From assembly GCA_947589595.1 (NCBI GenBank), contig CANQBV010000004.1, forward strand, positions 55,466 through 119,465: a DNA stretch of 64,000 nt, read 5' to 3'. Made by a program: the position numbers and the translations under genes. The notes under the pieces are model-generated. The model ran no database searches, was not told the origin of the DNA, and saw only the letters and a list, made by a program, of their open reading frames with translations. This document shows, piece by piece, positions 18,952-28,777 of the stretch. Source of the stretch: an uncultured Clostridia bacterium. GTDB taxonomy: Bacteria > Bacillota > Clostridia > Oscillospirales > SIG627. How positions within the stretch are numbered: the stretch's first letter is position 1; every line of letters starts with the position of its first letter.

Positions 18952-19593
18952 ATGAAAACGATTCTTTTTCAGGGCGATTCGATCACCGACTGCGGCCGAA
19001 ACCGCGAGGATGATACCAGTCTCGGCAGCGGCTATGCCGCCATGGTCGCCGGAGCACTCGGCACAAAATACCCGGGTGAATACCAATTTTTGAACCGCGG
19101 TATCAGCGGTAACCGCAGCATCGACGTTTATGCGCGGATCAGCAAAGACATTATCAATCTGAAGCCTGACTATATGAGCCTGCTCATCGGTGTGAACGAC
19201 GTCTGGCACGATTTTTCTTTCCGGCAAAGCGGCATCAGCGCCAAGCTTTTTGACCGCAACTGCCGTATGCTGTTGGACGAAACCCTGGAAGCGCTGCCCG
19301 ATTTAAAAATCATGCTGCTGGGCGCTTTTTTAACCCCCGGCGAAGTCATTGAAAAATACGGGGAGGATTTTCTGACCGAGGTCTGCCTGCGTGCCGATGT
19401 GCTGCACCGGATCGCAGACGATTACCACCTGCCGTTTGTCGATCTGCAGGCAGCGTTCGACAAGGCCTGCACCCGGGCGCCTGCAGCTTACTGGACCAAA
19501 GAGGGCGTTCATCCCTGGGCGCCGGGTCACGGCGTCATCGCCAACGAATGGCTGCGTACCTTCGAAACGATGAGATACTATGCAGTAAAATGA
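18952..19593 (+). CDS. SGNH/GDSL hydrolase
   Basis: LFQGDSITDCGRN, RGISGNRS, GVNDVWHD, EGVHPWAPGH. Confidence 0.93.
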   Translation: MKTILFQGDSITDCGRNREDDTSLGSGYAAMVAGALGTKYPGEYQFLNRGISGNRSIDVYARISKDIINLKPDYMSLLIGVNDVWHDFSFRQSGISAKLFDRNCRMLLDETLEALPDLKIMLLGAFLTPGEVIEKYGEDFLTEVCLRADVLHRIADDYHLPFVDLQAAFDKACTRAPAAYWTKEGVHPWAPGHGVIANEWLRTFETMRYYAVK

Positions 19594-19630
19594 ACACGGC
19601 GCATTGTATGATCTTTCACAACGATTAAAA

Positions 19631-19662
19631 AAATTCTCGTTCCAAAGAACGAGAATTTTTTT
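19631..19662 (+). terminator. Rho-independent terminator
   Basis: AATTCTCGTTCcaaaGAACGAGAATTTTTTTT. Confidence 0.9.
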
Positions 19663-19783
19663 TAATGCGAGAAGGGACTCGCTCCGGACACTTTTATCCT
19701 TCAGCGGCATATCACGCAACGCCAAAATCCGACCTCTCCGCCCGCATCCATTTCATTGGAAAGCAGAGAAGACTTCGGTTCGC

Positions 19784-20719
19784 TTAAAAAATGCCCGGCA
19801 GTATTCTCGCCAAGAAGAACCCCGCCCCAAACGATACTGAATTCGCCACAAGAGAATAAATAATATAATACCAGTTTTTCTTCTTCGCCTCGGACACTTT
19901 TTTCAAAACCGTGCAGTACAAAATTGCCTCTATCGCAAAAACGGCAATCTCAAGAATCACATAAAAGACGGCAAACGCCAGCGGCCCGGAACTGTAATTG
20001 ATAAGGTTGAGCGCCACATTCAAGGCAATCTGCGTGATGACGTTGACCAAAGCCAAAATCAAAAGCTGCTTCTTTTTTCGGAATCCGAAAAGCAGGGCGA
20101 CAAGCATTTCAATGAGGATGGTAAGAACGATCCGCGCCGCCAGCGACCACAGTTCCTGCCGGTAATTATACGATCGCCAGGCGTCGATCCGTTCGTTTGT
20201 GCTGTGCGTTTCATCGTACTCCACCGAACCGATGTTCACGCCGTCCATATCCACGGTGTAATAGGTGTCGAAAGCGTATCGCTCACAAATTCCGCTGGAT
20301 ACAAAGGTTTTCGTTTCCGGATAGTACAGGAGGATCTTAAAACTGGACGGCGGATAATACGTCCACGCAATTTCCCCGGTTTCACTCACTTTCCAACCGA
20401 CCTGTAAAAAATAATATCCGTCCGGGTCTTTGTAATTGACAAACGCCTCCCATATATTGCGGTCAAGATAGTCGGAGTACGGGAAATTTTCGCTGGTTCG
20501 GGCATTCTCTTCCGTTCCGTCCCAGGCGCTCTCCGGGCCGGTGGATTTTCTTTTTGACAGCAGCGTGCCGTAGCACAGCTCGTCGCCCATATTTTCAAAC
20601 CGGATCCGTACCGACGCTTTCGGTCCCATATCGGCATTTGCAGTCATCGGAAGCGCAAAGAATACAAATACGACACACAGCATCGTAATAAAAATTTGAC
20701 TGTGCTTTCTTTTTTGCAT
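19784..20719 (-). CDS. Hypothetical secreted/membrane protein with C-terminal TM helices
   Basis: N-terminal signal sequence ending in NADMGPK; at least 3 C-terminal TM segments; SD GGAGGAGG. Confidence 0.7.
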   Translation of the reverse strand: MQKRKHSQIFITMLCVVFVFFALPMTANADMGPKASVRIRFENMGDELCYGTLLSKRKSTGPESAWDGTEENARTSENFPYSDYLDRNIWEAFVNYKDPDGYYFLQVGWKVSETGEIAWTYYPPSSFKILLYYPETKTFVSSGICERYAFDTYYTVDMDGVNIGSVEYDETHSTNERIDAWRSYNYRQELWSLAARIVLTILIEMLVALLFGFRKKKQLLILALVNVITQIALNVALNLINYSSGPLAFAVFYVILEIAVFAIEAILYCTVLKKVSEAKKKNWYYIIYSLVANSVSFGAGFFLARILPGIF

Positions 20720-20884
20720 CTTGAAATCCTCCTCCAAAAGACAGATTCAATCGATTCCGGCAATCGACCATTCATTCAGATAAAGTTATTATAGCATACA
20801 AATGGGACAAAATCTACTGCCATCAGCGGTTTTCGCGGTGGGAATCTGTAGGATTACAATTAGCCAAGCTTGATCGAATCCCAC

Positions 20885-20913
20885 CTGACTAATTTATTTT
20901 TCTGTGTTATACT
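20885..20913 (+). promoter_or_regulatory. Extended -10 promoter directly abutting a micro-ORF
   Basis: CTGACT-17-TATACT with TGn extension; 7 nt to ATG. Confidence 0.5.
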
Positions 20914-20919
20914 AACTCT

Positions 20920-21027
20920 ATGCTTCCCGATATTCATGCATTCTTTGAATCCGAAGAAGGCAAGCGCAAATTTGAGGAATGGAAAGCTCTGCAGGGAAGG
21001 AAAGCGATGAAGAAAGAAAAGAAATAA
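20920..21027 (+). CDS. 35-aa micro-ORF, possibly leaderless
   Basis: MLPDIHAFFESEEGKRKFEEWKALQGRKAMKKEKK; no SD, promoter abuts ATG. Confidence 0.4.
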   Translation: MLPDIHAFFESEEGKRKFEEWKALQGRKAMKKEKK

Positions 21028-21100
21028 AAAATTTATCAGGTTGCCAACCTTTTTTCAATCCCTTACACTATATAGATGAGAGCGCTCGGAGAAAATAAAA

Positions 21101-21563
21101 ATGGAAAAGCAAAAAGCTGATAGGCACATGGAAAAACAACCTTACCCGCGATTATGAATATATGTATGAATTCATAAACGGAAAATTGGACGATGAAGTT
21201 GTAAATGCCGACAAAATAAGTCGTCTCAAAGCACGCAAATTCGTTGATGAGAGCGGAAAGGTTCAGATAATGATATGTAAAGGAAGCGACAAGGATTTCT
21301 TTGCATGTATTCCGAAACTTGATGACAAGATCAAAGAACGATTTGCAGATTGCGCACTTGAGATTGCATTACAGGAAGCCAAACGGTTTCCTCCGCAGAT
21401 GCAGGATTTGATTGTCGCATGGAACAGCGAGTTTATTGACAGAACAACCGCTATGATGGTACTCGATCTGTTGTATGCTGATGGCGGATTAAAACCACTT
21501 ACGGATCAGGAACGTATAACAGCAAATTTAATTATGTTCAGCGATGTTTTGCCAAAGCAATGA
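21101..21563 (+). pseudogene. Hypothetical protein; N-terminus apparently interrupted by a 1-nt frameshift in an A-run (ORF from 21162)
   Basis: SD+ATG at 21101 reads MEKQK then shifts; the +1 frame continues KLIGTWKNNLTRDYEYMYEF into the 21162 ORF. Confidence 0.45.
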
Positions 21564-21660
21564 TTTATTTATCAATAATCCTGTTTGGTGCGAGTATTCA
21601 TAAGGGATTTGGCAATGAAAAGGGCGTTCACAAAGGGAAATCCCTTGTGAACGCCCAAAT

Positions 21661-21745
21661 TGGTGCGAGAAACGGGACTTGAACCCGTATGGTGTGAACC
21701 ACACGCCCCTCAAACGTGCGCGTCTGCCAGTTCCGCCACTCTCGC
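21661..21745 (-). tRNA. tRNA-Leu (GAG)
   Basis: Minus strand GCGAGAGTGGCGGAACTGGCAGACGCGCACGTTTGAGGGGCGTG...GGTTCAAGTCCCGTTTCTCGCACCA; anticodon loop TTGAGGG. Confidence 0.95.
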
Positions 21746-21758
21746 GTTGACAAACGTT

Positions 21759-21787
21759 ATTATAACCAGAAAAAAGAAACCTGTCAA
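21759..21787 (-). promoter_or_regulatory. Promoter of tRNA-Leu
   Basis: TTGACA-17-TATAAT on minus strand. Confidence 0.85.
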
Positions 21788-21935
21788 GTACTTTTTGCGA
21801 AAAAGATTTTCGGCGCGAGCGCTTTGCGGGGCAAACTGGCCTTGCTGTTTTTTCTATCACACAATCACCGGGGGCGCATACGATGATAATGAGCCGGCAA
21901 ACAGAAGCCGGTATCAACCAAAAAGGAGAACACTC

Positions 21936-22025
21936 ATGAACTGCGTAACCAATCTGCTCAACGAAGATTTTTGGCTCTGGGTAATCCTCATCGCTGTTTT
22001 GATCCTTCTGTTCTGCTTCAGCTAA
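21936..22025 (+). CDS. 29-aa single-pass membrane micro-protein
   Basis: MNCVTNLLNEDFWLWVILIAVLILLFCFS; SD AAAGGAG; terminator directly downstream. Confidence 0.7.
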   Translation: MNCVTNLLNEDFWLWVILIAVLILLFCFS

Positions 22026-22032
22026 GCAAAAA

Positions 22033-22070
22033 ATGCGGGGAGAGGAAAACCTCTCCCCAGATTTTTTTGC
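22033..22070 (+). terminator. Rho-independent terminator
   Basis: GGGGAGAGGaaaaCCTCTCCCC plus T-run. Confidence 0.85.
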
Positions 22071-22091
22071 CGCAATCGATCCAAACGGTAT

Positions 22092-23360
22092 TTACTCTGT
22101 TAAATTCACCTTTACAGGATAGGTGCCGACCACGTAGTACAGCCCTTCCGTGGCAGTGGTCTGCACAATTTGAATCTCCACCTCGCGCTCACCGGGAGTT
22201 GTATAGACGGAAAGATCGATATGAAAGAAGAAATCCTCTTCGGAAGCCGCATAAATATTCTGCGAACGGCCGCGCACGCGGAATTTGAGTACGTCGATAT
22301 CGAAGCTGTACTTCAAATTTTCCGGCGCGGTTACTACCACGTGTGAGGAATTGAGGTTCACCCGCAGGGTGCGGACCATAGAATCCACCAAATTCAGCGT
22401 CAGATCCACGTCGCCCATGGTGCCTGCCAGCTCCACGCCGTCGGGCAGCTCGAGCTGATCGGGGCTGATTTTTTGCGTATAGCGAATAGCATCGATCTTC
22501 GATTCATCGAGCGTGACCGCGCAGATTTCCTCTATCGCGCCGACCACAGCGGGGTCGCCCTTGATCATAACGTTTCCGGGCGAAAGGGTGTAGGTGATAT
22601 CTCCCTCCTGCCAGTAGCCGTGTGCGGAGCGTACCACGAGCGGTACGGTTTTTTCCCGGGTCAGGCGGAAGGAAACGCGCTGGCTGCGCTGATCGAGCAC
22701 AAGGTAATTGTCGGAAATCTCCCTGCCGTTTACGTCGAACAGTTTATATTCCAGATTGCGCTCAAAGCCGGTGGTCACCTTGGCCAGATCCCCGGTTTCC
22801 AGTCCGGCGAACGACACGGTATCGACCAGGCTTTTCGGCCCTTTGACTACCACGGTATCCGCCGAAAGCTGCGGGGTCAGGGTGACGTCTGCTTCGGTTT
22901 CATATTCTCCCATCAAAACGCGCACCGGCACGGCGGCGGCAACGGTTTCATCTACAAAAACGGAAACTTTCTGCGGGAAGCACTCGGAAAGCTCCGCGCC
23001 CTCCGGCAGCAGCACGCTCACATCCATATCATAGCGCCCGGCACGGGTGATCTGACTCAGATCCAAATACGCCTCCAGGTCGCTGGCTTTGATTTTATTT
23101 AAATCGCTCCGTTTGCCGCGCAGCGTCACGTCGCAGCTCACACCCTCTCCTGTAATGGCGGAAAGGCCGCCGGAAAGGGACTGGATCTTCACGTCGACAG
23201 AGGAAAAGGTTTTGGTATAATTGGGCGATTGCGCATCCTGCACAAAAAACCACACCACGATCGCCAACAGGACGGAAAACAAAATCGCCGGCAGGGAATT
23301 TTTGCGTGGGATTTTTGCGGAGGACTTCGCCTTATCCCTCCAGAGTTGAATTCTCTTCAT
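22092..23360 (-). CDS. cdaR: YbbR-domain protein, CdaA regulator
   Basis: YbbR repeats; follows cdaA; start re-assigned to MKRIQLW. Confidence 0.9.
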   Translation of the reverse strand: MKRIQLWRDKAKSSAKIPRKNSLPAILFSVLLAIVVWFFVQDAQSPNYTKTFSSVDVKIQSLSGGLSAITGEGVSCDVTLRGKRSDLNKIKASDLEAYLDLSQITRAGRYDMDVSVLLPEGAELSECFPQKVSVFVDETVAAAVPVRVLMGEYETEADVTLTPQLSADTVVVKGPKSLVDTVSFAGLETGDLAKVTTGFERNLEYKLFDVNGREISDNYLVLDQRSQRVSFRLTREKTVPLVVRSAHGYWQEGDITYTLSPGNVMIKGDPAVVGAIEEICAVTLDESKIDAIRYTQKISPDQLELPDGVELAGTMGDVDLTLNLVDSMVRTLRVNLNSSHVVVTAPENLKYSFDIDVLKFRVRGRSQNIYAASEEDFFFHIDLSVYTTPGEREVEIQIVQTTATEGLYYVVGTYPVKVNLTE

Positions 23361-24216
23361 GATTCGATTCCTCCTGTGCTTTGCGAACGCCTTTTTTCTT
23401 TCCTCTGCGCGGCAGGAATTCATTAGTCATGCGATGGCGCAGCACCTTGACCGATATTCCCTTATCGATCTCACCGTTGCGGGCAACGGAAATGTCACCC
23501 GTTTCCTCCGATACAATGACCACGAACGCGTCGCTGATCTCGGAAATACCGAGCCCCGCGCGATGGCGCGTGCCGTATTCCTTGGGCAGGTTGGGGTTGC
23601 CGGTGAGCGGCAGAAAGCAGCCGCAGGCGTGGATCCTGCCCTCGCGAATGATCATGGCGCCGTCGTGCAGGGGCGCTTTGTTATAAAAAATATTGCCGAT
23701 CAGAAATCTATTGATTTCCGCATCCACCAGCACGCCGGTTTTGATCTCATCACCCAGGCGGGTGGTTTTTTCCATCACGATCAGCGCGCCGGTGCAGCTT
23801 TTGGAAAGCTCCTCCACCGCACTGCAGAGCTCATCGACGTAAGAAAGTGTTTTCTCCTCCGGCGGCGCTTCGGCGATCGGGTTGAGGTTATGAAAATTGC
23901 CGCCCATTTTTTCCAGCGCCGAACGAAGCTCCGGCTGGAAAATGATGATCAGCGCAATGATGCCCACGTCGAACACACGATCCATAATATAGTTCAGCGC
24001 GTTCAGCCCGGCCACGTTGCTGATCCACATAATGAGGACAAACGCCAAAATTCCCAGCGCCAGTTTCCCTGCCCTTCTTTGCCGCACAAAGCGGTAAGCG
24101 TAATAAAAGATGATCGAAACAAGCAGGATATCCACCGCGTCGGAAATTTTAAGGGACGCGATCTGGTTGAAAACATAATGAAAGAAATCCGCAATGCTCT
24201 GCAAAAAATCGGCCAT
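23332..24216 (-). CDS. cdaA: Diadenylate cyclase
   Basis: DGAMII, RHRAGLGISE DAC-domain motifs and 3 N-terminal TM helices. Confidence 0.96.
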   Translation of the reverse strand: MADFLQSIADFFHYVFNQIASLKISDAVDILLVSIIFYYAYRFVRQRRAGKLALGILAFVLIMWISNVAGLNALNYIMDRVFDVGIIALIIIFQPELRSALEKMGGNFHNLNPIAEAPPEEKTLSYVDELCSAVEELSKSCTGALIVMEKTTRLGDEIKTGVLVDAEINRFLIGNIFYNKAPLHDGAMIIREGRIHACGCFLPLTGNPNLPKEYGTRHRAGLGISEISDAFVVIVSEETGDISVARNGEIDKGISVKVLRHRMTNEFLPRRGKKKGVRKAQEESNHEENSTLEG

Positions 24217-24231
24217 AGCTTTTTCTGTCCT

Positions 24232-26076
24232 TTATGCGTTATAAAGTAGATCGATGCTGGAATCAATAAATTCCTGCAGTTCTTCCTGGGTAAAGCTGCG
24301 TTGCGCGATCACGGCGATCATATAGACCTGTTTGGCAAGAGCCCGGGCTTTTGCCTTTTTCTTTTCATCGCCCAGAAGGCTCATGATGCGGGCGATCAGA
24401 GGGCAGGAGCGATTGATCACCAGCGTCACTTCCTCCTCGGGCGCCGAAAGTCCCGGAATGGTGCCGGAATACTGCTTCAAAATTTCCGCCAGACGACGCT
24501 TTTCCTCGGAGAGGGTAAGGATCGCCGGGATCTTTGAGGATTTGAGCATTTCCTGCGCGATCTGCACTTTTTCCGGCACCACTTCGCGGAACAGTTCTTT
24601 TAATTCCTCGCTGTCCTCGGCCGTATCCTCCGAGCGCAGCACCTTGTCCGTTTCGCTGTCGATGCGAACAAAATGCGTAGCGTGATCCTGCATTTCCAAA
24701 AACGAAAGAAAGCGGGAATCGATGATGCCGTCCAGCAGCGCCACGGTGATGCCCTGTTCGCGGTAGAGATTGATATACCCGACCTGCTGCAATTTATCGC
24801 TGGCGTAATACACGGTGTTTTCCGCGCCTTTGCCTTCGTTTTTCTTTAAATATTCTTCTATGGTCAGAAATTCACCGTCTGTGGTTTCATACAGGATCGA
24901 ATCCTTCATGCGCGAGAAAAATTTTGCATCGCGCGTGCAGCCGTATTCCACAAAGGGCTTGATATCGCGCCAGAGCGAAGCGAGCTTTTCACGGTCGTTT
25001 CGGAACAGGCCGGTCAATTTATCGCAGATCTTTTTTGTGATATGATTGGCAATTTTCGTCACATAGCCGCTGTTCTGCAAATAGCTGCGGGAAACGTTCA
25101 GCGGCAGCTCGGGGCAATCCAGCACCCCGCGCAGCAGCATCATATATTCGGGAATCACTTCCTTAATATTATCCGCCACATAAACCTGATTATAAAACAG
25201 CTTGACCTGCCCCTCCAGCGACGCGTATTCATCCGGCAGCTTGGGAAAATAGAGAATTCCCTTGAAATTCAGCGGAAATTCCGCGTTGATGTGAATGGTG
25301 AACAGCGGATCCAGCGGATCGGCAAATACCTTATGGTAAAACGCCTTGTATTCCTCCTCCGTGCATTCGGAAGGGTTTTTCAGCCACAGGGGGTTCGGAT
25401 CGTTGATCGGCTCCTCTTTTTCTTCGTTTTCCCCCATCACGTGCAAATAGATCGGCGCCGGCATAAAGGCGCAGTATTTGTCCAGAACGGCGCGGAGCTT
25501 TTCTTTTTTTAAGTATTCCTTTTCTTCCTCGGTCACATGCAGGGTGATCTCGGTGCCGCGCACGGTGCGCGTACCGGGCTTCATTTCAAAATCTCCCCCG
25601 TCCGTGCAGGTCCAAAAGGCGCTTTCGGCGCCTTCTTCAAAGGAAAGGGTATTGATATCCACACGGCTTGCCACCATAAACGCTGAATAAAAGCCCAGGC
25701 CGAAATGCCCAATGATGCCGGCGGCGTCATCCTCGCCGCTGCCCTCGTACTTTTCAATAAATTCCAGCGCCCCGGAAAGCGCAATCTGATTGATATATTT
25801 TTTAATTTCCTCCGCCGTCATGCCAATGCCGTTATCCGTAATGCGGATCTCGGAAAGCGCTTCGTCCAGCGTCACGTCGATGCGCCAGTTTTCTTCGGTT
25901 TCCATTTTACCGAGACTCACAAGGCGCTTACACTTGGTAATCGCATCGCACCCGTTGGAAACCAATTCGCGCACGAAAATTTCCTTATCGGAATAGAGCC
26001 AGCGTTTAATGACCGGGAAAATATGCTCCGTGTCTACGCTGATTCCGCCTTTTTCCTTTACTTCTTCCTGATTCAT
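24232..26076 (-). CDS. htpG: Molecular chaperone HtpG (Hsp90)
   Basis: EIFVRELVSNGCDAITK, IRITDNGIGMT, GHFGLGFYSAFMV. Confidence 0.96.
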   Translation of the reverse strand: MNQEEVKEKGGISVDTEHIFPVIKRWLYSDKEIFVRELVSNGCDAITKCKRLVSLGKMETEENWRIDVTLDEALSEIRITDNGIGMTAEEIKKYINQIALSGALEFIEKYEGSGEDDAAGIIGHFGLGFYSAFMVASRVDINTLSFEEGAESAFWTCTDGGDFEMKPGTRTVRGTEITLHVTEEEKEYLKKEKLRAVLDKYCAFMPAPIYLHVMGENEEKEEPINDPNPLWLKNPSECTEEEYKAFYHKVFADPLDPLFTIHINAEFPLNFKGILYFPKLPDEYASLEGQVKLFYNQVYVADNIKEVIPEYMMLLRGVLDCPELPLNVSRSYLQNSGYVTKIANHITKKICDKLTGLFRNDREKLASLWRDIKPFVEYGCTRDAKFFSRMKDSILYETTDGEFLTIEEYLKKNEGKGAENTVYYASDKLQQVGYINLYREQGITVALLDGIIDSRFLSFLEMQDHATHFVRIDSETDKVLRSEDTAEDSEELKELFREVVPEKVQIAQEMLKSSKIPAILTLSEEKRRLAEILKQYSGTIPGLSAPEEEVTLVINRSCPLIARIMSLLGDEKKKAKARALAKQVYMIAVIAQRSFTQEELQEFIDSSIDLLYNA

Positions 26077-26095
26077 TTGTTCCTCCGAAAAAATT

Positions 26096-26569
26096 CTATT
26101 CTGAAATGGATTTGAGCATGACAATCGTCATTTGAAAAGACGCGGTTTCCGTTTTGGCGGAAAGCTTCACCCCCGGCTTGATTTCCACTTCGCCGGCAAA
26201 ATATCCGCTTTCCTTTTCCGTAACACTCACCTGAGCGCGGCAAGTAAGCGTGGAGATTGTGATGGTACCTTCTTCTTCATTGACGTATTCGCGGGGTTTT
26301 TCCTCCAGAGAAAGAATTTCCCCGATTGGCAGACTGCTCTCCAGAAGCGTGATCGTTTCTCCAACCTGCGGCCGACTGATGGTTTCATCGGTAACGTCCC
26401 TGATCACAAAGGTGTATTCCACCTCAACAGCGGTGCTTTCGCCCAGAAAGCGCCGGATCGGTTCGCGGAAAAGCGCCGTGACAACACAGACGACCGCCAG
26501 CAAAAGGATCACCAGATCGATGACGGAAAAACCGCCGATGCCGCCGTTTTTTTTCTTTCCCTTATTCAT
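26096..26569 (-). CDS. DUF4330-like single-pass protein
   Basis: FSVIDLVILLLAVVCVV TM plus extracytoplasmic beta-rich domain. Confidence 0.7.
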   Translation of the reverse strand: MNKGKKKNGGIGGFSVIDLVILLLAVVCVVTALFREPIRRFLGESTAVEVEYTFVIRDVTDETISRPQVGETITLLESSLPIGEILSLEEKPREYVNEEEGTITISTLTCRAQVSVTEKESGYFAGEVEIKPGVKLSAKTETASFQMTIVMLKSISE

Positions 26570-26990
26570 CTGTTCCGCTCCTTTCCGCCGCTTGTGCCGA
26601 ACTTATGGATTCTGCGGAAATCACTGCCGCCCGGAAGGCCAATTCCTTCGTGCAAAACTCCGCTGTTTGCCCCGGAGCCGGATATTCGCTTTTCATTTCG
26701 CATTGCAGGATGACCCGGATCTTCCCCTCCGGAGTGATTTCCGGTTTCACATCGCTTATAATGCCGATCGCGTTTTTTTCGCGGTCAAACAGCGTTTGCC
26801 CCGGTCGAATCAGATCGAGGTAGGATTCATATTCCAGTTCAGCAGTCAGCACCGCCTGATCGTTTATTTTTACGGTGCTCCTCCGTGCTTCCTCCCGCCA
26901 GTAAATGCCGACTGTAACTGCCAGGAGCAGCACCAAAAGCACCAGAACGTCCACGACGGAAAAAGTCGGACGCACTTTGTTTTTTTTCAC
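26562..26990 (-). CDS. DUF4330-like single-pass protein (GTG start proposed)
   Basis: FSVVDVLVLLVLLLAVTVGIYWREEARR; SD GAAAGGAG before GTG 26990. Confidence 0.7.
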   Translation of the reverse strand: MKKNKVRPTFSVVDVLVLLVLLLAVTVGIYWREEARRSTVKINDQAVLTAELEYESYLDLIRPGQTLFDREKNAIGIISDVKPEITPEGKIRVILQCEMKSEYPAPGQTAEFCTKELAFRAAVISAESISSAQAAERSGTDE

Positions 26991-27006
26991 TTTGCTCTCC
27001 TTTCGC

Positions 27007-28758
27007 TCAGTACGGCAGACGAATCTCTTCGCGCCGGCAGCCTTGCAGGGCCGCTTTCGGGAAGGAAAGCAGCAGCAGATACAGCGCGATTGCCCGGCCG
27101 CTTGTGACCGGCAGGAAAAACCCGGCAAACAAAAAGATCAAAACGCCGCACAGCGCCCCCAAAACGATCGGGTGGATCTCTCGATGCGCGGTATTTTTGG
27201 CAAAGTACCAGCTTCGCCACAAAAAGCCGATCAGCAAAAGATAAAAGAGAACCATCCCCACCACGCCGAAGGCAATGCCGACCTCAAAATAGATCCCGCT
27301 GGCCGAGGAGGCCTCCGTTCCCAGCCCGACGCCCCACGGCATGCTTTCGGAAAACAGCTCGGCGGAGTGCAGATAGCCGTTATGCAGCTCCAGCCAGCTT
27401 TCGTCGGAAATTCCGAAAAAGGAAAGCACGACGTCGACAACGCGCGGCGGAAACAATGGAAACGCCGCCAGACCCGCCAGCGCCGCAATGACCGTGATCA
27501 AAAGCGCCGAGAGGAACGAAAGCAAATAGAAAAGCAATAGTCCCAATAGAAACGCGATCCACAAAAAGGGATTGCGCACCAGAGAAAGCACTGCCACCGC
27601 CAGCCCCACGGCAAAGAACAGGAACACGCGGTCGGAAACGCGGCCGAAGCGGATCATCCCCAGCGCCACCGGACAGACCATGGCCAAAAGCCATGCCGGA
27701 GAAACCTCCGCACGCATGAGGAAAAATAAATTCGCTTCCTGCCAGTCCCAATACGGGAAGAAAAAGCAAAGCGCTTCGCCGGCGGCCATGGAAACCGCGC
27801 CGAGCCCCATGGAAATCGCCAGCGCCAGCCCCACCCGTTTCAGCCACGCCAGGGTGCGGATCAGATTGCCGCACAGCGTATAGATCAGTGCCAGAAGCAA
27901 AAGCTGAAAACCGGCGCCGAAAGAGAGCCCGCTGAAAGCCAGGATCCAAATCACGACAGGCAAGAGAAACAGATCGGAAAGACCGAAGCGCAGGCTGCGC
28001 TTGCCTAAAAGAACCTTCAAAAGGAAAGAGACCCAGGTGACGCCCAAAAGTACGCCGCCCACAAAATCACTTGCCCAGAAAAGCGAGAGGCAATACAAAA
28101 TCAGCCCCGCTTCCGGCTTGTGGAAAATCAGCGCCGCGGCTATGAATATCACCACAAAGAGCAAAATACTTCCGGGCGTAAAAAAGAACCCCAAAAGGCC
28201 GAGCGCACAACCCGCCGCGACCATCCACAGGATATTTCCATTTCCCACGCCGTCGGGGATTTCCCGGCTTTCCACCCCGAAAACCGGCTGCAGAACAAAA
28301 CGGAAAAACGCGCTGCCTTTTAAAGCGCGCCCCACGCTGCGCCGCTCAAGCGCCAGCCATACGGCAAGAAAAATTTCGCAGATTCCCAGAAGCAAATGCT
28401 CGGGTTCCGCCGCCGCAAGACCGACCGCGTTCCGCGTAAAATAGGAGAGCACGTTCAAAAGGCCGCTGAGGAAAAACAAAATCCCGAAGCTGTGCACCTT
28501 CACGGCAAAAAAGCCCCGGACGCCGCCGCGCAGCAGATTTAAAAGAAAGCTCTGCTCGCTGGCTTTGGCAAACATGATTTTCAGGTTCAGGCGGCGGCGC
28601 GCGTCGAAAACGCGCGGCAGCGCAAAACGCTTTTTCTCCTCCTCAGGCTCATTTCCGCTCTTCCAGGAGACTCCGCCGCTTGCCGGGGAAAACTGGATCG
28701 CCGCGCCCGCCTTTAAAAGCACGCGGGAAATCCACCCTTTTTGCGTTTCCTTTGCCAT
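27007..28758 (-). CDS. O-antigen ligase/polymerase-like polytopic membrane protein
   Basis: Many TM helices, WaaL/Wzy-like C-terminal half (ELHNGYLHSAELFSESMPWGVGLGTEASS). Confidence 0.7.
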   Translation of the reverse strand: MAKETQKGWISRVLLKAGAAIQFSPASGGVSWKSGNEPEEEKKRFALPRVFDARRRLNLKIMFAKASEQSFLLNLLRGGVRGFFAVKVHSFGILFFLSGLLNVLSYFTRNAVGLAAAEPEHLLLGICEIFLAVWLALERRSVGRALKGSAFFRFVLQPVFGVESREIPDGVGNGNILWMVAAGCALGLLGFFFTPGSILLFVVIFIAAALIFHKPEAGLILYCLSLFWASDFVGGVLLGVTWVSFLLKVLLGKRSLRFGLSDLFLLPVVIWILAFSGLSFGAGFQLLLLALIYTLCGNLIRTLAWLKRVGLALAISMGLGAVSMAAGEALCFFFPYWDWQEANLFFLMRAEVSPAWLLAMVCPVALGMIRFGRVSDRVFLFFAVGLAVAVLSLVRNPFLWIAFLLGLLLFYLLSFLSALLITVIAALAGLAAFPLFPPRVVDVVLSFFGISDESWLELHNGYLHSAELFSESMPWGVGLGTEASSASGIYFEVGIAFGVVGMVLFYLLLIGFLWRSWYFAKNTAHREIHPIVLGALCGVLIFLFAGFFLPVTSGRAIALYLLLLSFPKAALQGCRREEIRLPY

Positions 28759-28777
28759 GGCTCTCCTTTCCGAAAGC

